A stretch of DNA of 44,965 bases. Origin: Pseudoflavonifractor sp964504285 (lineage in GTDB: Bacteria > Bacillota > Clostridia > Oscillospirales > Oscillospiraceae). The translations under genes and the position numbers were made by a program. Location: assembly GCA_964504285.1 (NCBI GenBank), contig CAZDDZ010000012.1, positions 1 through 44,965 of the forward strand, read 5' to 3'. A model generated the notes under the pieces. The model was not told where the DNA came from. It searched no databases and saw nothing but the letters and a program-made list of their open reading frames with translations. Below, one piece after another: positions 16,374 through 24,836 of the stretch (positions are counted from its first letter, which is position 1; each line of letters begins with the position of its first letter).

Positions 16374-19300
16374 ATGAGTGTTTTCCGCTGCTATGTGGAG
16401 AAGCGGCCCGGCTTTGATGTGGAGGCTATGGGTCTCATGCGTCAGCTGCGGGAGCAGCTTTTCATGCAAAATCTGACCGGGGTGCGTATTTTAAACCGTT
16501 ACGATGTGGACGGGCTGGACGAAGCTGCCTTCCGGGCGGCGCGGGACACCGTGTTTTCCGAGCCGCAGTGCGACTATTTTTACGAGGAAGCCATGCCTGA
16601 GCCGGGCACAGGCTGTACGGTTCTGGCGGTGGAAGCCCTTCCCGGCCAGTATGACCAGCGGGCCGACTCCTGCGCCCAGTGCATTCAGCTCCTCACCGGC
16701 GGAGAGCGGCCCCGGTGCGCCGCCGCCAAGGTTTACATTCTCATGGGTGAGCTTTCTGACCAGGATATGAGTCGGATCAGGAACTATCTCATTAACCCGG
16801 TGGAGAGCCGTCAGGCCTCCGTGGACAAGCCGGATACACTGGAGAAGCAGTACCCTGCGCCCGCCCCGGTCAAGACACTGGACGGATTTGTGGGGCTGGA
16901 TGAGCAGGGACTTAAGGGCGTGCTGGAGGAGTACGGTCTGGCCATGGATATGGCGGATTTAACGTTTATGCAGCGCTACTTTCAAACGGAGGAGGGGCGC
17001 GACCCCACCGTGACCGAGCTGAGGCTGGTAGACACCTATTGGTCCGATCACTGCCGCCATACCACCTTCTCTACCCATATTGACCATGTGGAAATCCTCG
17101 ACCCCGAGGTGCGGGGCGCTTACGAGCGGTATTTGGCCGCCCGGGTTGAGGTCTATGGCGAGGAAAAGGCCGCGGCACGTCCCCAGACCTTAATGGATTT
17201 AGCCACCATCGGCGCTAAGGTACTTAAAAAGCGGGGAATCCTCCGGCGGCTGGACGAGAGCGAGGAAATTAACGCCTGCTCGGTGCACATTACCGCCACG
17301 GTGGATGGGCAGGAGGAGGACTGGCTCCTCATGTTCAAAAACGAGACACACAACCACCCCACCGAGATTGAGCCCTTCGGCGGTGCGGCCACCTGCATCG
17401 GCGGCGCCATCCGCGATCCGCTTTCGGGCCGTGCCTATGTCTATCAGGCCATGCGCGTCACCGGCTGCGGCGACCCCCGCACGGCACTAAAGGACACCCT
17501 GGACGGCAAGCTTCCCCAGCGGAAGCTCTGCACCACGGCGGCGGCGGGCAACTCCTCCTACGGCAACCAAATTGGTCTGGCCACCGGTCTGGTCAGCGAA
17601 ATTTATCACCCCGGTTATGTGGCAAAGCACATGGAGCTGGGCGCAGTGGTGGGGGCGGCTCCCGCCAGAAACGTGGTGCGGGAGGTTCCCGCCCCCGGCG
17701 ATAAAATCATTCTCCTGGGCGGGCGCACCGGAAGGGACGGCATTGGAGGCGCTACCGGCTCGTCCAAGAGCCATGATAAAAAGAGCCTGGACACCATGGC
17801 CTCCGAGGTGCAGAAGGGCAACGCCCCCGAGGAGCGCAAAATCCAGCGCCTGTTCCGGAATGGCGAGGTAACCCGTCTCATTAAGCGCTGCAACGACTTC
17901 GGCGCGGGCGGCGTGAGCGTGGCCATCGGCGAGCTGGCAGACGGCCTTGCCATCAATCTGGACGCGGTGCGCAAGAAGTATGACGGTCTGGACGGCACCG
18001 AGCTTGCAATTTCCGAGAGCCAGGAGCGCATGGCTGTGGTGGTCGCCCCCAAGGACGTGGACGCCTTTATCGCCCATGCCGAGGCTGAGAATTTAGAGGC
18101 CTATGTGGTGGCCGAGGTCACCGAAGCGCCCCGCATGGTCATGCGGTGGAATGGGCAAACCATTGCAGACCTCTCCCGCGACTTTCTCTCCTCTAACGGC
18201 GCGGACAAGCACATTGACATTACCGTCCCCGCCGCCGATCATACGCTGGTAAATCTCCAGGTCTCCCGCCTGCGGGAGATGGCACAGCGGCTGGATTTGG
18301 CCACCCAGCGGGGGCTGGCCGAGCGGTTTGACCCCTCGATCGGCGCAGCCAGTGTGCTCATGCCCTTCGGCGGTGTAAGCCAGACCACCCCCGCCCAGTC
18401 CATGGCAGCGCTGCTGCCCGTAGGGCCGGGACACACCACCGACACCTGCTCGGTGATGGCGTGGGGCTTTCAGCCGCGTCAGATGGAGCGCGACCCCTTC
18501 CGCGGGGCTGCCATATCGGTGGTGGACTCGGTGGCCAAGCTGGTGGCCGCCGGATGCGACCCTGCCGCCGCCTACCTCTCCTTCCAGGAGTATTTTGAAA
18601 AGCTTAAGGACGAGCCCCTCCGCTGGGGCAAGCCCTTTGCCGCCCTTTTGGGCGCGTTTGCCGCACAGGAAGGTCTGGGTTTGGCTGCCATTGGCGGCAA
18701 GGACTCCATGTCGGGCTCCTTCCTGGATTTGGACGTGCCTCCCACCCTGGTTTCCTTTGCCATTGCCCCCGCCAAGGCGGACGAGGTGATTTCCACCGAG
18801 TTTAAGGGGGCGGGACACCCGGTTTACCTCCTGCGCCCGGAGAGCACCCCCGGCTTTGGGCCGGTGAAGGACAACTGGGACAGAGTGCATCGCCTCTGCA
18901 AGGAGGGCAAGGTGCTCGCCGCCTGGGCGGTGGAGGTAGGCGGCCCCGCCGAGGGCATTATGAAGATGTCCTTCGGCAACCGTATCGGCTTTGAGGCCGC
19001 TCCCGACGCCGACAACAGCCTTTGGTACGCCGGCGCCCCCGGGGCTATTCTGGTGGAATGCGCCGCACCTGTGGACGGCCTGACCCCGCTGGGCCGCACC
19101 ACCGCCGCCCCCAGCATTACCCTGGGCGGCGAGACCGTATTTGTGGACGAGCTGCTCTACCTCTCCGAGCAGACTCTGGAGAGCGTTTATTCCACCCGCG
19201 CCGGGGATAGTAACCCTGTGGAGCCAATTACGTTCGAGGGACGATCCCCCGCTGTCTGCAAGAGCAAGGCCGCGCGTCCCCGGGCCGTTATCCCGGTGTT

Positions 19301-20072
19301 CCCCGGCACCAACTGCGAGTACGATACCGCCGCCGCCTGTACGAAGGCAGGCATTGAGCCTGAAATTCTGGTGGTGCGCAACGGAGGCACGGCTCAGCTC
19401 AAGGAGTCGGCGCAGGCGCTGCGTGAGGCCATTTCCCGCAGTCAGATGATGGTTCTCCCCGGCGGCTTTTCGGGTGGCGACGAGCCCGACGGCTCGGCCA
19501 AGTTTATCTGCTCCTTCCTCCGCAACCCCGGCATTACCGACGCGGTGCACGAGCTGCTCAAAAACCGGGACGGCCTTATGCTGGGCATCTGCAACGGGTT
19601 CCAGGCCCTTATTAAGCTGGGTCTGGTACCCTACGGCGAGATTCGTCCCATGGACGATACCTGCGCCACCCTGACCTATAACCTCATTGGCCGCCATCAG
19701 AGCCGCTACGTCACCACCCGGGTTTGCTCGGTGCAGTCCCCCTGGATGCTGCAAAGCGGGGTGGGAGACCTCCACGCCATTCCGGTTTCCCACGGCGAGG
19801 GCCGATTTGTGGCCCCCAAGGAGCTGCTGGCCCAGCTGATTGCCAAGGGGCAGATAGCCACCCAGTATGTGGACGGCAAGGGCGTGCCCAGCATGGACAT
19901 TAGCGTCAACCCCAACGGTTCCCTGGAAGCCATCGAGGGCATCTTCTCCCCCGATGGCCGGGTCTTTGGCAAAATGGGCCACAGCGAACGGTTTGGACAG
20001 TTTGTGGGTAAGAATATCCCCGGCAACAAGCACCAGCCCCTCTTTGAGAGCGGCGCGGAGTATTTTAAATAA
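16374..20072 (+). CDS. purL: Phosphoribosylformylglycinamidine synthase, long single-chain PurL
   Basis: 1232 residues, ATG at 16374 with GGAGG seven bases upstream; ATG at 16368 is too close. Cytosolic step 4 of purine synthesis: FGAR + Gln + ATP to FGAM. Seen in order: PurS-like N-terminal part, linker, synthetase domain with DHCRHTTF and NETHNHPTEIEPFGGAA, second synthetase half with GGKDSMSGSF, and a C-terminal glutaminase domain (VIPVFPGTNCEYD, GGFSGGDEPDG, catalytic C1073 in LGICNGFQ, and PVSHGEGRF). This is the Clostridia/Bacteroidetes-style long form in which all subunits are fused. It is apart from other pur genes and no purine riboswitch precedes it. Confidence 0.96.
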   Translation: MSVFRCYVEKRPGFDVEAMGLMRQLREQLFMQNLTGVRILNRYDVDGLDEAAFRAARDTVFSEPQCDYFYEEAMPEPGTGCTVLAVEALPGQYDQRADSCAQCIQLLTGGERPRCAAAKVYILMGELSDQDMSRIRNYLINPVESRQASVDKPDTLEKQYPAPAPVKTLDGFVGLDEQGLKGVLEEYGLAMDMADLTFMQRYFQTEEGRDPTVTELRLVDTYWSDHCRHTTFSTHIDHVEILDPEVRGAYERYLAARVEVYGEEKAAARPQTLMDLATIGAKVLKKRGILRRLDESEEINACSVHITATVDGQEEDWLLMFKNETHNHPTEIEPFGGAATCIGGAIRDPLSGRAYVYQAMRVTGCGDPRTALKDTLDGKLPQRKLCTTAAAGNSSYGNQIGLATGLVSEIYHPGYVAKHMELGAVVGAAPARNVVREVPAPGDKIILLGGRTGRDGIGGATGSSKSHDKKSLDTMASEVQKGNAPEERKIQRLFRNGEVTRLIKRCNDFGAGGVSVAIGELADGLAINLDAVRKKYDGLDGTELAISESQERMAVVVAPKDVDAFIAHAEAENLEAYVVAEVTEAPRMVMRWNGQTIADLSRDFLSSNGADKHIDITVPAADHTLVNLQVSRLREMAQRLDLATQRGLAERFDPSIGAASVLMPFGGVSQTTPAQSMAALLPVGPGHTTDTCSVMAWGFQPRQMERDPFRGAAISVVDSVAKLVAAGCDPAAAYLSFQEYFEKLKDEPLRWGKPFAALLGAFAAQEGLGLAAIGGKDSMSGSFLDLDVPPTLVSFAIAPAKADEVISTEFKGAGHPVYLLRPESTPGFGPVKDNWDRVHRLCKEGKVLAAWAVEVGGPAEGIMKMSFGNRIGFEAAPDADNSLWYAGAPGAILVECAAPVDGLTPLGRTTAAPSITLGGETVFVDELLYLSEQTLESVYSTRAGDSNPVEPITFEGRSPAVCKSKAARPRAVIPVFPGTNCEYDTAAACTKAGIEPEILVVRNGGTAQLKESAQALREAISRSQMMVLPGGFSGGDEPDGSAKFICSFLRNPGITDAVHELLKNRDGLMLGICNGFQALIKLGLVPYGEIRPMDDTCATLTYNLIGRHQSRYVTTRVCSVQSPWMLQSGVGDLHAIPVSHGEGRFVAPKELLAQLIAKGQIATQYVDGKGVPSMDISVNPNGSLEAIEGIFSPDGRVFGKMGHSERFGQFVGKNIPGNKHQPLFESGAEYFK

Positions 20073-20118
20073 CAACAAGGCGGCAGGTCAAACGGCTTCT
20101 GCTAGTAAGGATGTTTTT

Positions 20119-20165
20119 AACGACGACAGTCATGATAATTTTCATGACTGTCGTCGTTCACTTTT
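20119..20165 (+). terminator. purL terminator
   Basis: A perfect 17-bp stem (AACGACGACAGTCATGA, 20119-20135, with its complement at 20142-20158) and 6-base loop, followed by CACTTTTT. Confidence 0.85.
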
Positions 20166-20498
20166 TAAAGGGTTTGAGACACCTTTCAACAAGAGTGTCC
20201 GACAAAAGCGTATCTTGTCAAAGCGAAGCTGTGATTGCGTCAGTCATTTATCGCTGCTATAATAGCGCCAGCGTAGATTCTTTATATAAGGTTAATTCGC
20301 CTTTGGCGAATACGACAAAGCAAGAGGATACCGGGAATCTCGCTGAATCGTTTGCGCTTTTTAATACGGTTTTCCATAACGCAACCTATGGGTGCTAAAT
20401 TGTCAAGCACGCACGGTAGATTATTTAAAGTGGGCACGGTATGATAATTTTACTGTCTTGACCAATATATGGGTTGTATGCCATAAGTAAACCCATAG
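20166..20498. other. Intergenic stretch before the XRE regulator
   Basis: No gene with a ribosome site. A small dyad ATTCGCC-TTT-GGCGAAT lies near 20295. TTGACC at about 20458 followed by CATAAG some 18 bases later is a weak promoter candidate for the regulator gene. Confidence 0.4.
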
Positions 20499-20522
20499 AT
20501 GCGATACGAAAGGAGAACATCA

Positions 20523-21377
20523 ATGAATCTCGGAGAGCAGATTTATCAATTGCGAACGCGGAAGAATCTATCACAGGGTGATTTGGCCGACAAGTTGGAT
20601 GTGTCACGCCAATCCATCTCTAAGTGGGAAAACAATGTCACGACACCGGAACTGGATAAGCTCGTAAAGATGAGTGAACTGTTTGGCGTTTCGCTTGACG
20701 CGCTTGTGCATGGCGATGATACAAAAAGTAAAGAAAAAGACAAGCCGGAAACGGTTGTCGAGCGTGTGGTCGTTGTGGAAAAGCACAGTAAAACAGCGGG
20801 TGTTGTACTGCTTGGCATAGGTGGCGCATTGTTGCTTCTGTTCATCATGCTGGGGGGAGATTGGATGTCACTTTTTTTTGTGGCACCATTTTTCATCTGT
20901 GGAATCATATGTCTGGTTGCGAAACAGCACAGGATACTTTTGTGCATGTGGGGACTATATTTGTCAGTATTTCAATACCTTCGTTTTGCTACAGGAATTA
21001 CCTTTGCCATTGTTTTGCAGACATCCTATTTTGAGCCTTCTTGGAACTATATGCGCCTCATTATAGGCTGGGTAATGCTGTTATTATATTTGATTTTGAC
21101 AGCTGCCTCTTTGTGGTTTACAAGGAAGGAGACGCTTCTGCCCATAAAGCAAAACGTTTTACAAACGATCGCTCTATACCTAATCATACCGCTAAAAGGA
21201 ATTGTGGATCGGGGCTTGCTGCGATTTATTTACCAAAATGACCTCGACTGGAATTACGGCCCGCGTGCACTAATCGCAGTTATGGCCACCATAGGTCTTG
21301 CATCACTGGCGTGGGCGTTGGTGCGTTCCATATCTATTCTGCGCGGCAAACCGGTAAAAATTAAAGTAGGCACATAG
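20523..21377 (+). CDS. XRE-family HTH regulator with C-terminal membrane domain
   Basis: 284 residues from ATG 20523 (AAAGGAG upstream). Residues 1-60 are a helix-turn-helix of the XRE/Cro type (LRTRKNLSQGDLADKLDVSRQSISKWENN). A charged coil (KSKEKDKPETVVERVVVVEKHSK) follows, then about six hydrophobic helices. This is the common Firmicutes layout of an HTH fused to a membrane module that may sense envelope state; the target is unknown. It is alone between two non-coding stretches. Codon use is less GC-rich than purL, in keeping with a later arrival, but this is a weak sign. Confidence 0.82.
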   Translation: MNLGEQIYQLRTRKNLSQGDLADKLDVSRQSISKWENNVTTPELDKLVKMSELFGVSLDALVHGDDTKSKEKDKPETVVERVVVVEKHSKTAGVVLLGIGGALLLLFIMLGGDWMSLFFVAPFFICGIICLVAKQHRILLCMWGLYLSVFQYLRFATGITFAIVLQTSYFEPSWNYMRLIIGWVMLLLYLILTAASLWFTRKETLLPIKQNVLQTIALYLIIPLKGIVDRGLLRFIYQNDLDWNYGPRALIAVMATIGLASLAWALVRSISILRGKPVKIKVGT

Positions 21378-21447
21378 AATGCGGGTTACCAGTATGGGGT
21401 TCATCGCAATCTTGCACTATTACAAACAAAATGAGCATGGCACAAAA

Positions 21448-21482
21448 TTAGGGCATCACCGTATTCATTAACGGTGATGCCC
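21448..21482. terminator. Hairpin after the XRE gene, terminator-like
   Basis: AGGGCATCACCGT (from 21448) pairs with ACGGTGATGCCCTA across an 8-base loop. It has no T-run on the plus strand; on the minus strand it is followed by AATTTTG, so it may serve either the XRE gene or the minus-strand aminopeptidase. It abuts the inverted-repeat element that starts at 21483. Confidence 0.5.
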
Positions 21483-21647
21483 TAGATAGTGTTGAAATGA
21501 GTTAAGATCGCCAGATTTTGAGCAGTATTTTTGCCTGACAAGGCAAAAATTTGCAGCACTCCTTGATGGAATGCAAAAATTTTTAACGCAGGCAGGCAAA
21601 AAAACTGCCAGAAGATGGCGGTGGAGCGCTCGTGTCACCACTATCTA
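21483..21647. mobile_element. MITE-like element, group D
   Basis: A 165-bp element whose ends TAGATAGTGTTGA and (inverted) TAGATAGTGGTGA match at 12 of 13 bases, with TA at each tip. It contains a 10-bp hairpin ATTTTTGCCT/AGGCAAAAAT (21527-21550) and further AAAATTTGCA-type inverted repeats, and encodes nothing. Tip sequence differs from groups A/B. Confidence 0.65.
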
Positions 21648-21684
21648 AAACATCCTTATCAAATAGGCCCAAATGACCTGCCGC

Positions 21685-22941
21685 CTACTCGGTTATAAAC
21701 CCGGCCTGGGCGGAAAAGCCGCCGTCCTGGAAAACCGTAATTTCATTTCCCTCCTGGGTGGTGCCCACAATGGTTAGATCAGCCGTGCCAAACATAAAGT
21801 CGCAGTGCTCCATGGAGTCGTTGGCACCGGCGGCGGCAAGCTGCTCCTTGGTCATTTCGGCCCCGCCCTTGACATTTTCGGGATAGGCCTCTCCCAGCGC
21901 CAGATGGCAGGAGGCATTTTCGTCAAAGAGGGTGTTTAGGAAAAGCACCCCCGACATAGAGATGGGGGAGCGATAGGGCACCAGTGCAATTTCGCCTAGG
22001 TAGGCGCTGCCCTCATCAAATTCCACCAAGCTTTTAAGGGCGTCCAGTCCCTCGGCGGCACCGTAATCAATGACCTTGCCGTCCCGGAAGGTAAGCCAGA
22101 AGCCGTCAATCATTTTCCCCTGATAGCACAAGGGCTTGGAGGAGAACACCTTGCCGTCCACGCCGCTTTTTAGGGGCATTGAAAAAACCTCCTCGGTGGG
22201 CATGTTGGGGTTAAAGAACACGCCGCCCTGTGTGTCCGACCCGCCCCCGGCCCAAACGTGGTTGGGCACCAGCTTTACCGTCAGGTCGGTGCCCAGGCTG
22301 TTTTTCAGGTGAAGGGAGCGGAAACCATAGTCATTGAGCCGCTGGGCGTTTTCTGCCAGGGCCTTGTTGTGGCCTGCCCACTCAGCCACAGGGTCGTTAT
22401 CGGGGGTAATGCGCATACTCATAAGCACTGCGTTCCACAGCTTTTCCAGTGCGGCGTCATCTGCCACGCCGGGGAACACCTTCTTGGCCCAAGCGGTAGT
22501 GGGATAAGCCACGATGCACCACTGGCCGTGGTTTGCCATTGTGTAGTACTTATAGGGCTCCATGGCCTTGCGCTGGGCAATCCCCGCGGCCTGTAAGCGC
22601 TCGCTGGGGATGTGGGAGAGGAGCCCCGGGGTGTCCGAGTCAATGTAGAGGTAACAGCAGCCCCGCTCCACGTTGTTTTTTTTCTGCTCCACCCGCCAAG
22701 GGGCAATGGCGGTCAAAGTTTCGTCACTTTCATACTCAAAGCGCAGACGAGAGCACTGCTCGTCGTTCCAATTTACCTGTACCTCACCCGCGCCGGCCTT
22801 ATAGGCCTCCTCCACGCAGAGACGGGCAAAATCGGCGCAGTCGACCGATACGTTGAGCACCATGAGCTGGCCCTTCTGTATATTTGCGCCGGAGCGCACC
22901 GCCAGTCGGGCGTATTTTTGCAGCATTTCATTGGTTGGCAT
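21685..22941 (-). CDS. M29-family metallo-aminopeptidase (AmpS/PepS type)
   Basis: 418 residues, the usual length for M29. The N-terminal part KYARLAVRSGANIQKGQLMVLN and the C-terminal metal domain (PTEEVFSMPLKSGVDGKV, CHLALGEAYPEN, NDSMEHCDFMFGTADLTIVG) fit thermophilic aminopeptidase T / AmpS proteins, cytosolic dimers that use two Co2+/Zn2+ ions to remove N-terminal residues. The start at 22941 is chosen since the sequence aligns from MPTNEMLQKYA; an ATG twelve bases upstream is too near AAAGGA. A consensus-like promoter lies about 100 bases upstream. Confidence 0.9.
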   Translation of the reverse strand: MPTNEMLQKYARLAVRSGANIQKGQLMVLNVSVDCADFARLCVEEAYKAGAGEVQVNWNDEQCSRLRFEYESDETLTAIAPWRVEQKKNNVERGCCYLYIDSDTPGLLSHIPSERLQAAGIAQRKAMEPYKYYTMANHGQWCIVAYPTTAWAKKVFPGVADDAALEKLWNAVLMSMRITPDNDPVAEWAGHNKALAENAQRLNDYGFRSLHLKNSLGTDLTVKLVPNHVWAGGGSDTQGGVFFNPNMPTEEVFSMPLKSGVDGKVFSSKPLCYQGKMIDGFWLTFRDGKVIDYGAAEGLDALKSLVEFDEGSAYLGEIALVPYRSPISMSGVLFLNTLFDENASCHLALGEAYPENVKGGAEMTKEQLAAAGANDSMEHCDFMFGTADLTIVGTTQEGNEITVFQDGGFSAQAGFITE

Positions 22942-23044
22942 AAAAATGGTCATTCCTTTCTGTTGCGCCCCATTCAGCGCATATTGAAATTTGGCGTAAA
23001 CGCGCGTTTTAACAAACCGGTTAATCTTTGTTTGCGTAAACCTT

Positions 23045-23073
23045 ATTATATGCGTACATGAAATAGAAATCAA
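23045..23073 (-). promoter_or_regulatory. Promoter of the M29 aminopeptidase gene
   Basis: Read on the minus strand: TTGATT (23073-23068), 17-base spacer, TATAAT (23050-23045). The leader to the ATG is about 100 bases and contains two GCGTAAAC-like repeats whose meaning is unknown. Confidence 0.65.
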
Positions 23074-23156
23074 ATTTTAGCGTGTTTTTAATCCTTTTTT
23101 TAGTATCATTTTAGACGGGTGATATATGATAAGAATAACAAAAGGAGGAGCTTGCT

Positions 23157-23387
23157 ATGTTGGGTATTATTATTTTGTGTCTGATCGGCGTTATTGTAAT
23201 TCCTGTTCTGCTTGCCATTCTGTCCGTGCCCTTCGCCATTATCATTGGTCTGCTGCCGTGGCTTCTGCGCATTGCGGGTGTGGTTTTGGCGGTAAAAGCA
23301 CTGCTGGAGAAACCTGTCCGCTGGGAGAGCTTTACCCCCGCCTTGGGTGCCTTTCTGCTCTCTGCGGTCATTCGCTGGATTTTTTAA
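23157..23387 (+). CDS. Small two-helix membrane protein, unrecognised
   Basis: 76 residues, strong site AAAGGAGGAGC before the ATG. It consists of a long hydrophobic stretch (residues 2-50, two or three helices), a short charged loop EKPVRWESF and a final helix ending RWIF. No family recognised. It lies 127 bases before the response regulator, which has its own promoter, and is divergent from the aminopeptidase. The good ribosome site and clean hydrophobic pattern are why I call it real. Confidence 0.65.
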   Translation: MLGIIILCLIGVIVIPVLLAILSVPFAIIIGLLPWLLRIAGVVLAVKALLEKPVRWESFTPALGAFLLSAVIRWIF

Positions 23388-23451
23388 GGCGCTGGGAGTA
23401 ATTGGAGCTATTGTTACTTTTTAAAGTTATATTCTAAATATTTTCTTACCT

Positions 23452-23494
23452 TTTTCCCCATTCCTTGACCGGGATGGGGAAAACTTTGTATAAT
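23452..23494 (+). promoter_or_regulatory. Response-regulator promoter with inverted-repeat operator candidate
   Basis: TTGACC (23465-23470), 18-base spacer and TATAAT (23489-23494). An inverted repeat, TTTTCCCCAT (23452-23461) and ATGGGGAAAA (23474-23483), brackets the -35 box, a likely site for autoregulation or a repressor. Confidence 0.7.
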
Positions 23495-23514
23495 GCAAAG
23501 GAGAGGTGAGGCAA

Positions 23515-24207
23515 ATGAACGAAAATATTCTGGTAGTGGACGACGAGCCCGAAATTGCCGATTTGCTGGAGGTTTACCTGAAGAGCGAGGGTTTTCACGT
23601 CTTTAAATGCCTAACCGGCACCGACGCCCTGGCGGTAGTACGACGGGAGCGGCTGGATCTGGCGGTGCTGGACGTAATGCTGCCCGATATTTCCGGCTTT
23701 ACCCTCTGCGGAGAAATTCGCAAGGACTGCCATTTTCCCGTTCTTATGCTCACTGCCAAAACTCAGGATGTGGATAAGATTACCGGCCTGACCATTGGGG
23801 CCGATGACTATCTCACAAAGCCCTTTAATCCGCTGGAGCTGGTGGCTCGGGTTAAGGCTCAGCTGCGCCGGTATACCCGCTACAACGGCACCGAGAAGGG
23901 GCCGGCGGGGGATGTGATTGATTTCGGGGGGCTGATTATTAACCGGGCAACCCACGAGTGTACGCTCTACGACAAGGCGCTGGGGCTTACGCCCATTGAG
24001 TTTGACATTCTCTGGATGCTGTGTGAAAACAGAGGTCAGGTGATATCGGCCGAGCGGCTGTTTGAGACAGTGTGGGGCGAAAAATATTTAGACCGCAACA
24101 ACACGGTTATGGTTCACATTCGCCGCCTGCGCGAAAAGATGGAAGAGCCGTCCCGCAATCCACGGTTTATTAAAACAGTCTGGGGCGTGGGGTATAAGGT
24201 AGACTAG
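23515..24207 (+). CDS. OmpR/PhoB-family response regulator, orphan
   Basis: 230 residues, ATG at 23515 after AGGAGAGGTGAGG. Receiver domain with acidic pocket D9/D10, phospho-acceptor D53 (VLDVMLPD) and K in YLTKPF; the winged-helix DNA-binding domain ends with NTVMVHIRRLREKMEEP and WGVGYKVD. It resembles VanR/YycF-like regulators. Such genes are normally followed at once by a histidine kinase; here the stop is followed within six bases by a partial mobile element and then the tRNA operon, with no kinase in the window. It may be truly orphan or may have lost its partner. Confidence 0.92.
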   Translation: MNENILVVDDEPEIADLLEVYLKSEGFHVFKCLTGTDALAVVRRERLDLAVLDVMLPDISGFTLCGEIRKDCHFPVLMLTAKTQDVDKITGLTIGADDYLTKPFNPLELVARVKAQLRRYTRYNGTEKGPAGDVIDFGGLIINRATHECTLYDKALGLTPIEFDILWMLCENRGQVISAERLFETVWGEKYLDRNNTVMVHIRRLREKMEEPSRNPRFIKTVWGVGYKVD

Positions 24208-24212
24208 GTTTA

Positions 24213-24366
24213 ACCGGTGTAATCCGAACCCGGTCCAACTGGGCAAATTTGTGCCAACGCCGCAGAAAACGACTTGGCAATGCGTCAGTATTCCCTGCAT
24301 CTTTTTCTTTGCACTGACAAAAATTTTCTCCTGTTGGACGGCCTAGTATCCCAGAGCCTGATTTTC
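24213..24366. mobile_element. Partial, diverged copy of the group C element
   Basis: From ACCGGTGTAATCCGAACCCGG onward this stretch matches, in inverse orientation, the right-hand part of the 6108-6383 element, including AACGCCGCAGAAAACGACTTGG, GATGCAGG.. and a final CCCAGAGCCTGATTT. The second terminal repeat is missing, so it is truncated or has an internal deletion. It begins six bases after the response-regulator stop. Confidence 0.72.
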
Positions 24367-24400
24367 CTCAGAAAGTATTCTGTCTCTTGCGAAAAATGTA

Positions 24401-24429
24401 TTGACAAATAAGGGACTATCGGCTATACT
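24401..24429 (+). promoter_or_regulatory. tRNA operon promoter
   Basis: TTGACA (24401-24406), exactly 17 bases, TATACT (24424-24429), 40 bases before the first tRNA. This is a strong, unregulated-looking stable-RNA promoter. Confidence 0.85.
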
Positions 24430-24468
24430 AATCCTTGCCCTGTTCCTGTTTTGGGGCAAGAAGCCCAT

Positions 24469-24545
24469 GGCGGCGTAGCTCAGTTGGCTAGAGCATTCGG
24501 TTCATACCCGACAGGTCACCGGTTCAAATCCAGTCGCCGCTACCA
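24469..24545 (+). tRNA. tRNA-Met (CAT)
   Basis: 77 bases with encoded CCA. Acceptor GGCGGCG pairs with CGCCGCT (G-U at the first pair), D arm GCTC..GAGC, anticodon loop TTCATAC with CAT, and T arm with GTTCAAATC. The paired first position and D-arm make it an elongator rather than an initiator tRNA. Confidence 0.93.
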
Positions 24546-24546
24546 T

Positions 24547-24576
24547 TTTCCGCGGGGTGCCCGCACCCCGCGGAAA
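24547..24576 (+). other. Long GC hairpin in the tRNA spacer
   Basis: TTTCCGCGGGGTGC (24547-24560) pairs perfectly with GCACCCCGCGGAAA (24563-24576). There is no T-run after it, so it is more likely an RNA-processing signal between tRNA-Met and tRNA-Glu than a terminator. Confidence 0.6.
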
Positions 24577-24582
24577 CTACAA

Positions 24583-24657
24583 GGCCCGTTGGTCAAGCGG
24601 TTAAGACACCGCCCTTTCACGGCGGTAACACGAGTTCGATTCTCGTACGGGTCACCA
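24583..24657 (+). tRNA. tRNA-Glu (TTC)
   Basis: 75 bases with encoded CCA. Acceptor GGCCCGT/ACGGGTC (one G-U), anticodon stem CCGCC/GGCGG around loop CTTTCAC (anticodon TTC), T loop GTTCGATTC. Confidence 0.95.
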
Positions 24658-24681
24658 ATTTTATTTTTATACCAGCAACAT

Positions 24682-24757
24682 GGAGGCATAGCTCAGCTGG
24701 TAGAGCACTCGCCTCACACGCGAGGGGTCACAGGTTCGAGTCCTGTTGTCTCCACCA
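24682..24757 (+). tRNA. tRNA-Val (CAC)
   Basis: 76 bases with encoded CCA. Acceptor GGAGGCA/TGTCTCC (one G-U), anticodon stem CTCGC/GCGAG around loop CTCACAC (anticodon CAC), T loop GTTCGAGTC. CAC reads GUG only, so another Val tRNA must exist elsewhere. Confidence 0.95.
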
Positions 24758-24760
24758 AGT

Positions 24761-24798
24761 AAAACCCCTAGAGCCGAAAGGCTTTGGGGGTTTTTATT
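24761..24798 (+). terminator. tRNA operon terminator
   Basis: AAAACCCC..GAGCC closed by a GAAA tetraloop and GGCTT..GGGGTTTTT, starting three bases after the CCA of tRNA-Val and ending in a T-run. Confidence 0.88.
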
Positions 24799-24836
24799 TT
24801 GCTTTGCGGCATTCAGAAATTAGGATGCAAATTGAC

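Noticed and set aside
18093..20078. 661-codon minus-strand open frame opposite purL
   Set aside because: Antisense shadow of a confident gene; Gly/His/Ala-rich without any domain.
20111..20398. 95-codon frame after purL
   Set aside because: Starts inside the purL terminator hairpin and lacks a ribosome site.
24451..24762. 103-codon plus-strand frame over the tRNA cluster
   Set aside because: It is the translation of the tRNA genes themselves.
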